Assembly: GCF_008000895.1 (NCBI RefSeq)
Contig: NZ_CP042823.1
Location: 4,009,001 to 4,073,000 of the forward strand
From: Methylobacterium sp. WL1
GTDB taxonomy: Bacteria; Pseudomonadota; Alphaproteobacteria; Rhizobiales; Beijerinckiaceae
Reading direction: 5' to 3'
Length of the DNA stretch: 64,000 nucleotides
In this document: positions 25,049-33,651 of the stretch, one piece after another
Layout: each line of letters opens with the position of its first letter
How positions within the stretch are numbered: position 1 is the stretch's first letter
The notes under the pieces: model-generated
What the model was told of the DNA's origin: nothing
Seen by the model: only the letters and a program-made list of their open reading frames with translations
The model's database searches: none
Program-made: the position numbers and the translations under genes

Positions 25049-25515
25049 TTAGTCAGCCAGCTGGAGTTCATTATCTTTGCCGCGATCGGTCTGGCAACGG
25101 TTTGCGGCCTCTTGGCGGCGATGGTGTTCGCTAACCTGACTGCTATGCCGGACGCCTTCAGCTACGTCGGCAATACTCCCGCCGCTTGGCTCGGCGATCT
25201 GCACAGCAAGAAAGCCATGAAACTCTCGAAAGCCGAACTGCTTGAAGACAGCGCCGAGTGTATCGATCGGAACTCGATGGTTCTACATCGTGCGGCAAAG
25301 TTCATCCGATACGCGATGTGGGTCGCATGGTGCAGCATCGGGTTTGGCGCTCTGAGCTGCGTCGTGGCTTTGTGCTGCAGGATCAATTGACCTACCGCTT
25401 TCACCCCTTCCGCGACATCATGCAGAACCACGGGCGTCAAATGGCCAAGGCGGAGTGAGTCTTGGTGCCCATCACCTCAAACGCCGGTCCCGAGACCGGA
25501 GCAGCTCAGACACGC

Positions 25516-27512
25516 TCAAGCAAACCCATCATGATCAGAACCGCCATTTTCAGGCAAAGGACGTCGAGCTACCGCAAACATCCCTTGGCGCTCAAGGAAA
25601 GCTAATTCAGTCCAAAAGTCTCTTGACGCATAAGTAACCGGCATCAGCAACCTAGAAGCTTCAGAAACAGACCGCGAAATACTCAACAAATGTATGATTT
25701 CACCTAGATCTAACCAATGAACATTGAACAAATATGCCCCAAGATCAATCTTTCCTTCTTCGTTCGGCGCGACTTGCTGCAACAATATAAACAATTTTCG
25801 AAGATTTTGATTAAATGAATTTATGGCATCGTCATCCTCGGGCCGTCCAGTAACCGAATGAAAGACCGCTCTCGTAAGCGATCCCATTATAGCCCTTAAC
25901 AAGACTTTGTCAGACATCTGTCCGTATGACAGCGGCGAGATCGCTAGCTTAATTAATCTTAAGGCAGACCAATCATCGTTGATAGAGGCAATTTCGGTAT
26001 GTCCAGCCTTGATATTGATTTCATGTCGAGAAAGTTGCCGAAGCATTGCGAGGTAACTCTGAGAAAAATCCGTCAAATATTTTATTGGATTTCCGGACCT
26101 TGCCGGAGCAGTTAAGGACTTAGCCTTGGTCTCGAACAAAACTATCCTGTCATCAGTGCGCGCTGCATAATCAATTTCGAATTTTTGTTTCTTGACCAAA
26201 TAATTGTATTGAAAGAACGCTACCGTCGATTTTCCCTCGCATGCAATTTGGATTGCCCATTCCATTGAGTCTCCAACAATTTTAGACGCTCGCTCTTTCG
26301 GCAAAGTTGACCAGACCAATTTGTAAACTAAGAAACAACAGTGAGCTCCTGTCAGGGTCTTTGGCAGGAGAACAAGTTCATTTAAGCTACGCTCATAAAA
26401 TATATTTCCTTCTTGATTTTCTATACTTCTGTCAACAGGATCGATGACGTCATTGTAGATGGCATGCCCTTTTCTTAGGCCTTGGGCGAATAAAATAGGA
26501 AAATCTTGCGTCGCACGATCTTTCGGACAAATTGTTGGCCTGTCTTCTGCGGTACAATCAAGCAATTTATCGATTTCATGAAATACTTTTGTCAGATCAA
26601 AACCCAAATTGCGCTTATCATCGACTGTAATAAACTTATTGAATGCCCGAGCAAGCGTCTTTGTAACCATCTGAGGAGTTTGTGGTAATGTAAAGGCCTC
26701 TCTCCAAATCAAAGACTCTCGCAATGCACGCGGTATTTCTGTAACATCTACGTTCGAGTGCTCAAATTGTCCGTACCGTTGGGCGTCATATATAGCTAGA
26801 TAATCTTCCGATATAGAGAACAAAGTGTCTATCATACGGCTGGGCTTGGCTGCCGTTCCCGCTTTCGAAATATTTCGTATGGCTACAGAGCAAAGCCACC
26901 CATAAGGGCTGGCAATTCGTCCCTCTTGAGTGAAACCGGGTACTGTGTTGCCAAACAACCAAAAGCCGTTGTGGAAGAGATTTCTTTCTCGCATTCGCCC
27001 AAAAATAATTTCAAGAATACGAAGTCCGCCAATAAGGGCGGCAAAATTATCGATTACCGTCAATAGTTCGCGCTCTGACGATGCTGCCATGCGAGGTCCT
27101 TGCGCACCAACTTCAATTTTATAGCCTCGCGTCCTCAATCTTCGGCATGCTTCTCCTACATGCCTCTGTCTCATATATATAGGCTGGCGACCATAGAGTG
27201 CTTCTCTAGCCGCCATAGATCTCAGGCCCCAGGCGGTTGCTTCAATCCATTTATCGCGACAATCGAAAGCAACGCAGCTATTGCCTTGCAGTTTCCCTTG
27301 CAAAAAGAGCAAGACTCTTGCTGCGTCTTCCGGCGCATCACCCAAAAAAAAGCAATTTCGGCAGATTTTGCTAGTCGCCAAATCTCAACAGACGACAGCA
27401 CAGTGTCGCCAATTTGCAGCTGACTTAAAGTATCTTCAGTGAATTCTCTGTCTAAAATCTTCGCGGAGTTAAAAATATCGACAAATGATTTCAGATCTGC
27501 ATCAGCTAACAT
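25516..27512 (-). CDS. Large AT-rich protein with PD-(D/E)XK-type nuclease motif; candidate defence gene
   Basis: Two frames join at a run of eight A/T bases near 27343-27350. The first reads LADADLKSFVDIFNSAKILD to KSAEIAFF, and the second continues LGDAPEDAARVLLFLQGKLQ to the stop at 25516. One added T gives 665 residues. Near the middle, KKQKFEIDYAARTDDRIVLF then ETKAKSL shows an ExD-x(n)-ExK arrangement on two beta strands, the core of PD-(D/E)XK nucleases. The gene is much richer in A/T than anything around it, opposite to the element's operons, and unrecognised otherwise. An orphan restriction or abortive-infection type nuclease is the best guess. Confidence 0.6.
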
Positions 27513-27603
27513 TCTATTGCCTTGATGCGTGACCGATCCAGGATGCTAGTTCGCGCTCAGGATCCTCGCGGTGCCTCACGTAGCCCTAGCCGGCGATCAT
27601 GGG

Positions 27604-27834
27604 TCAGACAGGTCGGCTCGCGGTGAGATAGACGCCGTGGTCCCGCACGTCGCGTAGGATCTCCTCGGCGTTGCCCATCGCAGTGATGCCGGAGCTACTG
27701 ACCATTTTCTCGACATCGAGCTTGTCTATTCGCCGCCACAACTTGGGGCCACCAGGTAGGTTCGCTCCATCGCGGTCTGCGGTAGCAGCCAGTCGCGAAC
27801 CGTCGACCTCGGCGAAGGTGTAGATGTGCTTCAC
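27604..27834 (-). CDS. Small hypothetical protein
   Basis: 76 residues (TFAEVDGSRLAATADRDGAN, ISKxDVEKM-like centre, RDVRDHGVYLTASRPV). No family is recognised. It lies upstream of the nuclease-like gene on the same strand with a 91-bp gap and could be co-regulated with it. Confidence 0.5.
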   Translation of the reverse strand: MKHIYTFAEVDGSRLAATADRDGANLPGGPKLWRRIDKLDVEKMVSSSGITAMGNAEEILRDVRDHGVYLTASRPV

Positions 27835-27861
27835 GGCCTACATACTCCGCATGTGGGTTGG

Positions 27862-28014
27862 CTATTTGAGATAGCCCTTCGCCTTTAGGTGCTCGGTGAG
27901 GAGTTTTTCCAACAAGCTGGACAGCGACCGGACATCGTCCTTCGCCGCCTTCTCAGCAGCTGTTTTGACCTCGGGAGGGAGGCGAAGCGAAACAGGTAGC
28001 GATTTAGACGACAT
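27862..28014 (-). CDS. Short ribbon-helix-helix-like protein
   Basis: 50 residues from the ATG at 28014: KSLPVSLRLPPEVKTAAEKA, then SLSSLLEKLLTEHLKAKGYL. This is a strand followed by two helices, the pattern of ribbon-helix-helix repressors. It is the first gene of the minus-strand group that ends with the nuclease-like gene, so it may be its regulator. Confidence 0.6.
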   Translation of the reverse strand: MSSKSLPVSLRLPPEVKTAAEKAAKDDVRSLSSLLEKLLTEHLKAKGYLK

Positions 28015-28141
28015 CGTATGCCGGTGTAGTTGACAAGCTGATGCGCTACTTGTAACTACATCGTCGCCGAAAGGCAACGGCCCGGACAGGGGTTGCAGCC
28101 CCTGAACCGAGCCTAACCATCAACGCAGTGGATCTACGTCA

Positions 28142-28534
28142 ATGGCTACTCACGCCCATAGCACACGCACGCCCTTATTACCCCAGTACGGCAACCCGCG
28201 GCCCTTATTAGGCCAGGGGCTCGCCCGGCAGCTGGGTCCCGTCTCCCGGGCCATTCGAGCCTGCCGCGAGACCGATCCCGCCGACCTAGCCATCGCCGAC
28301 ATTCAGATCGGTCTGGCGAGCTTCTTCGCCGATGCCGACCGCCAGCGCGTCCGCGAGCTGCGCCGCCGGATCGCTGACCGGATCGAGGCGGACCTGGCTC
28401 TACTCGATGCCCTTGAGGGCGACGCTGACCTCGAAGACGGTCACGACGCCGAGGGGCTGACCGACGACAACGGCGTCGCCGAATACGACGCGATCGGCGA
28501 GCAGGGCTTCCCGGGCTACGGGGGCTGCCTATGA
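28142..28534 (+). CDS. Hypothetical protein
   Basis: 130 residues. The central helices (LAIADIQIGLASFFADADRQ, VRELRRRIADRIEADLALLD) are amphipathic, and the C-terminus is strongly acidic. No family is recognised. Its stop overlaps the following ATG (28531), marking a small operon of four genes. Confidence 0.55.
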   Translation: MATHAHSTRTPLLPQYGNPRPLLGQGLARQLGPVSRAIRACRETDPADLAIADIQIGLASFFADADRQRVRELRRRIADRIEADLALLDALEGDADLEDGHDAEGLTDDNGVAEYDAIGEQGFPGYGGCL

Positions 28535-28770
28535 GCCAGCGCGAGCACCGCCGCGACAACCTCGCGAACCTCATCTCCGATATGGAGACGGACGTAGCCG
28601 ATCTGTTGGCATGGGCGAACGTCGTGTACGATTTGGGGTCATCCGACAACTGCACCGCTACGGGCGTGCAGGTCGTAGGCTACAACATGAGGGACGTGGC
28701 CCAGCGACTTCAGGACGACTGGAACGCGGCTTTCAAGCTGGCGCTTTCGCTGCGGGAGGTGTCGCGATGA
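28531..28770 (+). CDS. Hypothetical protein
   Basis: 79 residues, helical (RDNLANLISDMETDVADLLA, WNAAFKLALSLREVSR), unrecognised. Both ends overlap neighbouring genes by 4 nt, so it is translated as part of the group. Confidence 0.55.
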   Translation: MSQREHRRDNLANLISDMETDVADLLAWANVVYDLGSSDNCTATGVQVVGYNMRDVAQRLQDDWNAAFKLALSLREVSR

Positions 28771-29162
28771 CAGCCTCCACCCGCCGCGCCGCCCTTGGCG
28801 CCATCCTCGCCGCTCCGCTGACAGGTGGGGCCGTCATGGCCCTCCCTTCCGGTTCACTGCCGCCCGGGGCGCCTTCCGACCTCGTCCGTGCCTGTGATTG
28901 GGCTGTCCAGCACCGAGCCTGGATCAACACGGCTGCGATTGCCGAGCACTGGGACGATGACCGCTTAGATTTCGAGAGCGACCGACACGAAGCCATCGTG
29001 AAGCGCGCTGCCGCCGAGCCCTCCCGAAGCCCGGCTGATTTGGCAGCGAAGGCCCGGCTGCTGCTCGACGAATGGGCCAGCACGGGCTTGCTGAAGAGCA
29101 CCTACGGGGACGAGCGCCTCGCAGCCACCATCCTTCAGGAAGTGATCAAGCTATGCGCCTGA
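28767..29162 (+). CDS. Hypothetical protein with Tat-like N-terminus
   Basis: 131 residues from an ATG that overlaps the previous stop. The N-terminus STRRAALGAILAAPLTGGAV has a twin Arg and a hydrophobic stretch, resembling a Tat or lipid-free signal peptide. The remainder is a helical domain with Trp residues (ACDWAVQHRAWINTAAIAEH). No family is recognised. Confidence 0.55.
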   Translation: MTASTRRAALGAILAAPLTGGAVMALPSGSLPPGAPSDLVRACDWAVQHRAWINTAAIAEHWDDDRLDFESDRHEAIVKRAAAEPSRSPADLAAKARLLLDEWASTGLLKSTYGDERLAATILQEVIKLCA

Positions 29163-29353
29163 TCAGCCCGTTCATCACCGCGGTGGCGTGGTGGCAGATG
29201 CGGCGGGTTCGCCGTGCCACCCACGACATGCGGAGGGCGAACTACTACGCCATCCGGAGCCTGCGGACCCTGATTGCAGTCGGTCGAGGGCCGATCCCGC
29301 GAACCCTCAGCGGCGTGCCGGCGATCCCGCCAATGCCAGTGCTGTGCCGGTAG
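29153..29353 (+). CDS. Hypothetical basic protein
   Basis: 66 residues starting 10 nt inside the previous gene. Very basic, with one amphipathic segment (ISPFITAVAWWQMRRVRRAT). No family is recognised. Last gene of the group before the element's right end. Confidence 0.5.
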   Translation: MRLISPFITAVAWWQMRRVRRATHDMRRANYYAIRSLRTLIAVGRGPIPRTLSGVPAIPPMPVLCR

Positions 29354-29420
29354 GGTGGGGGACGCGTCCCCCACCTTGCGCTCCGCAAAACCTGAGTGGC
29401 GCACAGGTTAGGGCCAAATG

Positions 29421-29463
29421 CGAAACGGTTTCGCTTTTCGAAAACGGAAACCGTTTCCGTTTT
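29421..29463. promoter_or_regulatory. Two GAAAC-type palindromes
   Basis: CGAAACGGTTTCG (29421-29433) is an odd-length perfect palindrome. It is followed by a 23-bp one at 29441-29463 whose arms are AAAACGGAAAC and GTTTCCGTTTT around a central C. Both carry GAAAC/GTTTC half-sites and are 8 bp apart. They may be an operator pair, or the second may be a terminator because it ends in TTTT. Confidence 0.5.
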
Positions 29464-29498
29464 GCCGGTCCGGTGAGGGCTAAGGAAAACTTAGGCCG

Positions 29499-29582
29499 TC
29501 AGACGGTGAGGCCTCTGAGGATCACGCCGACCGCAACGAACGCCCCGGCTGAGTAGGCAACCGTGAAGGCAAGCTCGAACAT
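29499..29582 (-). CDS. Possible 27-residue membrane microprotein
   Basis: MFELAFTVAYSAGAFVAVGV plus seven residues forms a single hydrophobic helix ending in a charged RGLTV tail. It resembles the small membrane peptides of phages and type I toxins, but nothing beyond hydrophobicity supports it. Confidence 0.25.
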   Translation of the reverse strand: MFELAFTVAYSAGAFVAVGVILRGLTV

Positions 29583-29935
29583 GATTGGCGGTCGCTTTCT
29601 GCGAAAGTGCTGCCGGCCGGTGGTGTTCCGCCATAGGGGCGGATCCGACCGACAACCCAGGGCTGAACAACTTGTTTCCAGCACGCCCTTGGATTTTGCA
29701 GCATCCACGCCCGCCCCTCAGCGGTGTGAGGGGGATGCTTGGGGCGGACGTGGAAGGTCAGCGGGGGCTTAGGCCGCCGACGATCTCGGCATTAGGCACT
29801 GAGCTTTTCCGGTTGATGTCTGCCCCTCACGAACGCCGCTCGCGCATCCCGTGCGGGCAACAAGCTGCCAACCGTGTGTCGGCCTGCTTGTAGGTATGAC
29901 CCCGGTTCAAAAACTATCTCATTGATCTTAAACGT

Positions 29936-30085
29936 TTAAATTACTACGTCTTGAGCTAACAACAGCCTCACCCCCGCTGCCCCCCGCCGGGCCAGGCTGG
30001 TCGCGAACGCGCCCGGCACCACCACGTCGCGGCCGAGATCGGGCACGCCGAACACGCTGGCGTAGCCGGAGAAATGGCCATCCAT
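29936..30085 (-). pseudogene. GTA g4 prohead protease, N-terminal part
   Basis: From the ATG at 30085 the 49-residue frame reads MDGHFSGYASVFGVPDLGRD, VVVPGAFATSLARRGAAGVR. This is the N-terminal signature of HK97 prohead proteases (GYASVFGVPDLGRDVVxPGAF). Homology stops at GVRLL, and the next codons (LAQDVVI) come from the element. Joined to the piece at 11018-11437 the complete protease is restored. Confidence 0.9.
29958..29965. other. Putative right attachment core (attR)
   Basis: AACAACAG, matching AACAGCAG at 11430-11437 with one difference, at the exact point where prohead protease homology ends. It is close to the palindrome TTAAACGTTTAA. Inferred from the gene reconstruction. Confidence 0.5.
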
Positions 30086-30151
30086 TGCAAGGCTCCGAAA
30101 CTGAGTGCTGCGCGAACCAAGATCCGGGCTCCGCCCGGACCCGCCGGGACC

Positions 30152-31342
30152 TCAGGCCCCGGCCCCCGGGAGTGGCGGGTAGCCCACCGCCTCGCGCTTC
30201 TCGGAGACCGACAGAAACCCGGCCGCCTCGACCCGGCGCCACAGGGATTCCCGCTCGCCCGACAGAGCCTCGATCCGGTCGAGGTCGGGTTCCAGGTCCA
30301 TCGGTCCGAAGGCCGGCTCCAGCCAGCCGGCCAGCGCCTGGGCGGTGCGGGCTGCGAGCGGGATCAGGGTCTGGCGGTAGAGCGCCCGGTTGGCCTCGGC
30401 GTAGTTGGCGTGGGTGCTGTCGCCGGGCAGGCCGAGCAGCAGGGGCGGTACCCCGAACGCCAGGGCGATCTCCCGGGCGGCGGCGTTCTTGGCCTCGACG
30501 AAGTCCATGTCCCGGGGCGACAGCGCCAGGGGCTTCCAGTCCAGGCCGCCCTCCAGGAGCAGCGGCCGGCCGGCATTGGCGGCCCCCTGGTAATTCGCCT
30601 CCAGCTCGGCCTTCAGCCGGTCGAATTGCGGTTCGGTGAGCGCCGCGCCGGCGAAGACCAGCGCACCCGAAGGCCGCGCCGCGTTGTCGAGCAGCGCCTT
30701 GTTCCAGGCGCTCGCGGCGTTGTGGATGTCGAGGGCGGTGGCGGCGGCCTCGATCGGGGCGAGGCCGGCATAGTCGTCGTCCGGGTGGAACAGGCTGAGC
30801 GCCAGGATCGGGGGCACCTCGGGCGCGCCGGGTGCCGGCAGGTCGAACCGCCGGCTGCTGCCGCCCACCGTGTAGACGTAGGCGGCGGGCCAGCCGTCGG
30901 GACCCGGCAGCATCCGCATCCGGCCGGGCCGCAGACTCTGCAGGGCCGCGATCCGCCCGTCGAGGCTCACCGCCTCCAGGTAGGCGGTGCCGCTGAGCGT
31001 CAGGTCCGCGTAGACGGTCTCGAGCAGGCGCGTGCCGCTCTCGCGCGGGTTCGGCCGGGCGAGCAGCGCCAGGAGATCGGCCGCATGGCCGGCGCCCGGT
31101 CCGGTGGCCATGAGCGGCAGGCTGGCCGCCCCCTCGGCGACCAGCCGGACCGCCCGGTGCACGATCGGGTTGCGCTGGTAGCCGGCCCTTGCCAGCGCCG
31201 CCGGGTCCCGGGCGGTCCAGCTCGCTCGCCCGTCGGTGTAGAGCGCGAAGGCCGGGGCGGCCTTGGTGGCGAGGGCCGGCCCCGGAGGGCCCCCGGTGGC
31301 GCGGCGCGCCACCCGCGCCATCCGATCAAGGAAGGTCGCCAT
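30152..31342 (-). CDS. GTA g3: phage portal protein (HK97 family)
   Basis: A 396-residue protein from ATG 31342 (an earlier in-frame start at 31363 exists). GYQRNPIVHRAVRLVAEGAA, LLALLARPNPRESGTRLLET, HPDDDYAGLAPIEAAATALD and IALAFGVPPLLLGLPGDSTH are diagnostic of the HK97-type portal family. It forms the dodecameric ring through which DNA enters and leaves the GTA head. The frame is intact. The g4 start follows 67 nt downstream. Confidence 0.95.
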   Translation of the reverse strand: MATFLDRMARVARRATGGPPGPALATKAAPAFALYTDGRASWTARDPAALARAGYQRNPIVHRAVRLVAEGAASLPLMATGPGAGHAADLLALLARPNPRESGTRLLETVYADLTLSGTAYLEAVSLDGRIAALQSLRPGRMRMLPGPDGWPAAYVYTVGGSSRRFDLPAPGAPEVPPILALSLFHPDDDYAGLAPIEAAATALDIHNAASAWNKALLDNAARPSGALVFAGAALTEPQFDRLKAELEANYQGAANAGRPLLLEGGLDWKPLALSPRDMDFVEAKNAAAREIALAFGVPPLLLGLPGDSTHANYAEANRALYRQTLIPLAARTAQALAGWLEPAFGPMDLEPDLDRIEALSGERESLWRRVEAAGFLSVSEKREAVGYPPLPGAGA

Positions 31343-31984
31343 GCCGGTCCGCTCCTGCGCCATGATGATGTCGACCTCCGAGCGTCCGCCGGCCCGGGAG
31401 GGCCGGGCCTGGACCGGGAGGCTTCGGATGGTCTCGGCCAGCGCCCTCGGGCATCACGGCGGCTGCGGCGAATACACCGCACCCGAACCGGCACCGTGGC
31501 GACGCCGCTACAGCCTGGATGGGCGAAGTCGTGTATTCAGGATGCAGTTCGTTCCAGAGACCACGAACCGACTCCCGGCGCGCTTCCCGCAGAAGCGCGC
31601 CGTATTGTTTTGTGCGCGCTTCGACAGCACGGCTTGGATCCGGCGCCCTGCAAGCGCGGGCCATCCCAACCCCGCGTCGAGGCTTCGCAGCGCCGCATCG
31701 GCAGCCGACGCGCTTAGGCAGTGCGGGAACGGGCGCGACGCGCCTCCGCCCCTGTGGACGCGGCGGGTATCGCGAGCCTGATGTTGAGAGCGATGTCGGC
31801 CCAACCTTCGCGGCGGCTGCGTGTGCGCCGCAGGATGCAGGGCAAAGATCCGCCGATCGGGCGACTTACCGCGTCAGAAGGCAGGGTATTCGAGATTGGG
31901 GCACGCCGGGCTCGGACATCGTCCCGAGAGGTCGCCGCCGGATTCCGGATGAGGCCAAACGAAAACCGAACGCCGCGACGCCGA
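31343..31984. other. No supported gene
   Basis: 642 bp between the portal gene and a small hypothetical gene. Several overlapping open frames exist on both strands, but none has a protein-like composition or recognised motif. It may be debris of an insertion within the GTA cluster. Confidence 0.4.
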
Positions 31985-32257
31985 TCAGACGGCCTCGACT
32001 TCGCGGCTGACGACGTTGGCGGCCTCTCGGGCGCAGCGCAGAACCGCGGCCCGATCGGTCTCGCTCGCGATCGCGTTCCACAGGCGCAGCAGCTCGACCG
32101 TCGCGCTCAGGTCGGGGCGGACCGTCGCCACACCGTAGAAATCGCCCACCGGGCAGCCGAGGGTCTCAGCGATCATCCGGAGGCGCCGATGGGCTCCGTC
32201 GGACAGACAGCTCTCAGGATTAACATCCGAGTTCACGGGCCATCCTCCGATGTACAC
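31985..32257 (-). CDS. Hypothetical protein, possible regulator
   Basis: A 90-residue protein. RRLRMIAETLGCPVGDFYGV resembles the end of an HTH-XRE-like domain, and VELLRLWNAIASETDRAAVL, RCAREAANVVS resembles the C-terminal helix found in Methylobacterium-type small regulators. An alternative GTG start lies at 32233. The position between g2 and g3 is not that of any standard GTA gene. Function uncertain. Confidence 0.5.
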   Translation of the reverse strand: MYIGGWPVNSDVNPESCLSDGAHRRLRMIAETLGCPVGDFYGVATVRPDLSATVELLRLWNAIASETDRAAVLRCAREAANVVSREVEAV

Positions 32258-32342
32258 GGGTTTATAGCAGTCGCCCTGCGTGTATGCAATTTAAGGATGC
32301 AGCCCGGCGTCACGTTCCCGTGTGACCGCGCACAATTTGGTT

Positions 32343-33651
32343 TCAGAGGCCGCGGATCCGCGGCGCGCGGGGTGCGTCGAGCAGCAGGTGCGTCACCGCC
32401 CAGACCAGGGCGTCGAGGCGATCGGGCGAGCCGCCGCTCGACAGGCCGTCCGGACCGAAATCGCACAGCTCGTCCTCCAGGGCCGGGAAGGCCCCGACAT
32501 GGTGGACGAGCCCCCGGGCGTAGAGCAGCGACACCGGCTCGGCGCGCAGGTACTTGCCCCGCGTCGCGCGGACGGGCGTGACCGGCACCGCCGGGTCGCA
32601 CTGGGCCAGGACCGCGGCGGCCATCTCGCCGCCCTGGTTGACCTCGACCACCAGGGCGTCGGCCCGAAACCGATGATAGAGCGCCAGCGCCGCCCCGGCC
32701 CAGGCCTGGGGGCTCGCCCGGGCGAGGCTCGCGTCCGCCAGCACGTAGGCGTGGGTGCCGGCCCGACCCGCGGCCACGATCCCGCAGGCATCCGAGCGCG
32801 CGCCGAGGTCGCGGGCGGATCCACGGCCACCACGATCCGGGCGAGCTCCGGCGCGGCGCCGACCCGGCCGACCTCCAGGGCGGCACGGTCCCACAGGGCG
32901 TCGTCCCGGTCGGCGATCAGCTCGCCGTCGAGTTCCTGGCGGCCGAGGCGGGTGCCGGCATAGCGCCCGACCACCTGCTCCAGGAAATCCGGGGCGAGGT
33001 GCCGGGCATTGTCGTGGGTGCGGGCGCGACTGACCACGGTGCGCGGGTCGGCGAGCAGGCGGCGGATCAGCGGCACCGGCCGGGGCGTAGTGGTGACGAG
33101 GTTGCGCGGGCGGGTGCCCAGCCGCAGCCCGAATTGCAGCATGTCGAACGCGGCCTCGGGCCGGCGCCACTTGGCGGCCTCGTCGCACCAGGCGGCGCCG
33201 AATTGCGGGCCGCGCAGCGCGTCGGCTCCTCCGCCGAGAAGGCCTGGGCCACCGCGCCGTTGTCCCAGGCGAGCCGGCGCAGGCTCGGCGACCAGCGCGG
33301 GCGCACCCGGCCCCGGGCCGGCAGGTTGAGCAGGCCGGACGGCCCCTCGACCATCACGTCGCGCACGTCGAGATGGGTCTCGCCCACCAGGGCGATGCGC
33401 CCGACCGGCTCCGGCGTGAAGGCCGGATCGCCCCGGGCCAGCGCATCGACCCACTCGGCTCCGGTGCGGGTCTTGCCGCAGCCGCGGCCGCCGATCACCG
33501 CCCAGGTGGTCCAGGGCGTCGCGGTCTCGGCGGGCGGCAGCTGGTCGGGGCGGGCCTGGTGCAGCCAGTCGTCGGCCAGGGCGCAGACCAACGGCGCCGG
33601 CAGGGTCGCGAGGAAGTCAGGCAGCCTTCCGGTCGCGGACAAAGCCAGCAT
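32343..33651 (-). pseudogene. GTA g2: large terminase (ATPase/nuclease), two frameshifts
   Basis: The N-terminal frame gives WTTWAVIGGRGCGKTRTGAE (Walker A), IALVGETHLDVRDVMVEG and RVRPRWSPSLRRLAWDNGA. The second frame gives FGAAWCDEAAKWRRPEAAFD (Walker B region) and HDNARHLAPDFLEQVVGRYA. The third gives GARSDACGIVAAGR, ADALVVEVNQGGEMAAAVLA and LDALVWAVTHLLLD (nuclease domain). The breaks are near 33227 and 32806. Adding one base at each gives exactly 437 codons, the normal length. It packages DNA into GTA heads. The start at ATG 33651 overlaps the end of g1. Confidence 0.85.

Larger units (their letters stand above)
23941..25390 (+). pseudogene. Three-helix membrane protein gene interrupted by an IS
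   Basis: The first part (23941-24129) encodes MSDLTDGFAGADDDTLELVK, AMTFFGFLATAASVIATASV. The second part (from 25052 to 25390) continues VSQLEFIIFAAIGLATVCGL and ends in a helix at WVAWCSIGFGALSCVVALCC. Removing the IS and one TTA duplication restores a 175-residue frame exactly. The protein has two adjacent membrane helices, a soluble loop of about 70 residues and a third helix, a layout shared with some membrane effector and SLATT-like proteins. The family is unproven. In this genome it is inactivated. Confidence 0.8.
29354..29935. other. Right-end non-coding region of the element
   Basis: 582 bp without a convincing gene apart from a possible 27-residue hydrophobic peptide (29499-29582, minus). 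It holds the two GAAAC palindromes. The 12-bp perfect palindrome TTAAACGTTTAA (29928-29939) lies about 20 bp inside the inferred right attachment core. Confidence 0.5.
11438..29957. mobile_element. 18.5-kb integrative element (phage satellite or prophage remnant) in GTA g4
   Basis: The boundaries are where the two halves of the prohead protease gene end. The element has an integrase at its left end reading inward, an excisionase-like HTH gene, a RepA-like ATPase, a run of small overlapping genes, a Nu1-like HTH protein and one tape-measure gene. There are no recognisable capsid, portal, large-terminase, holin or tail-fibre genes. Codon use and GC content are lower than in the flanking GTA genes, and hardly any frameshifts are seen. 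The right-hand third carries accessory cargo. Confidence 0.8.

Noticed and set aside
29840..29930. tRNA-like GGTTCAAAAAC sequence near the element's right end
   Set aside because: No matching acceptor stem, D-arm or anticodon arm could be folded on either strand, so it is not counted as an attachment-site tRNA.
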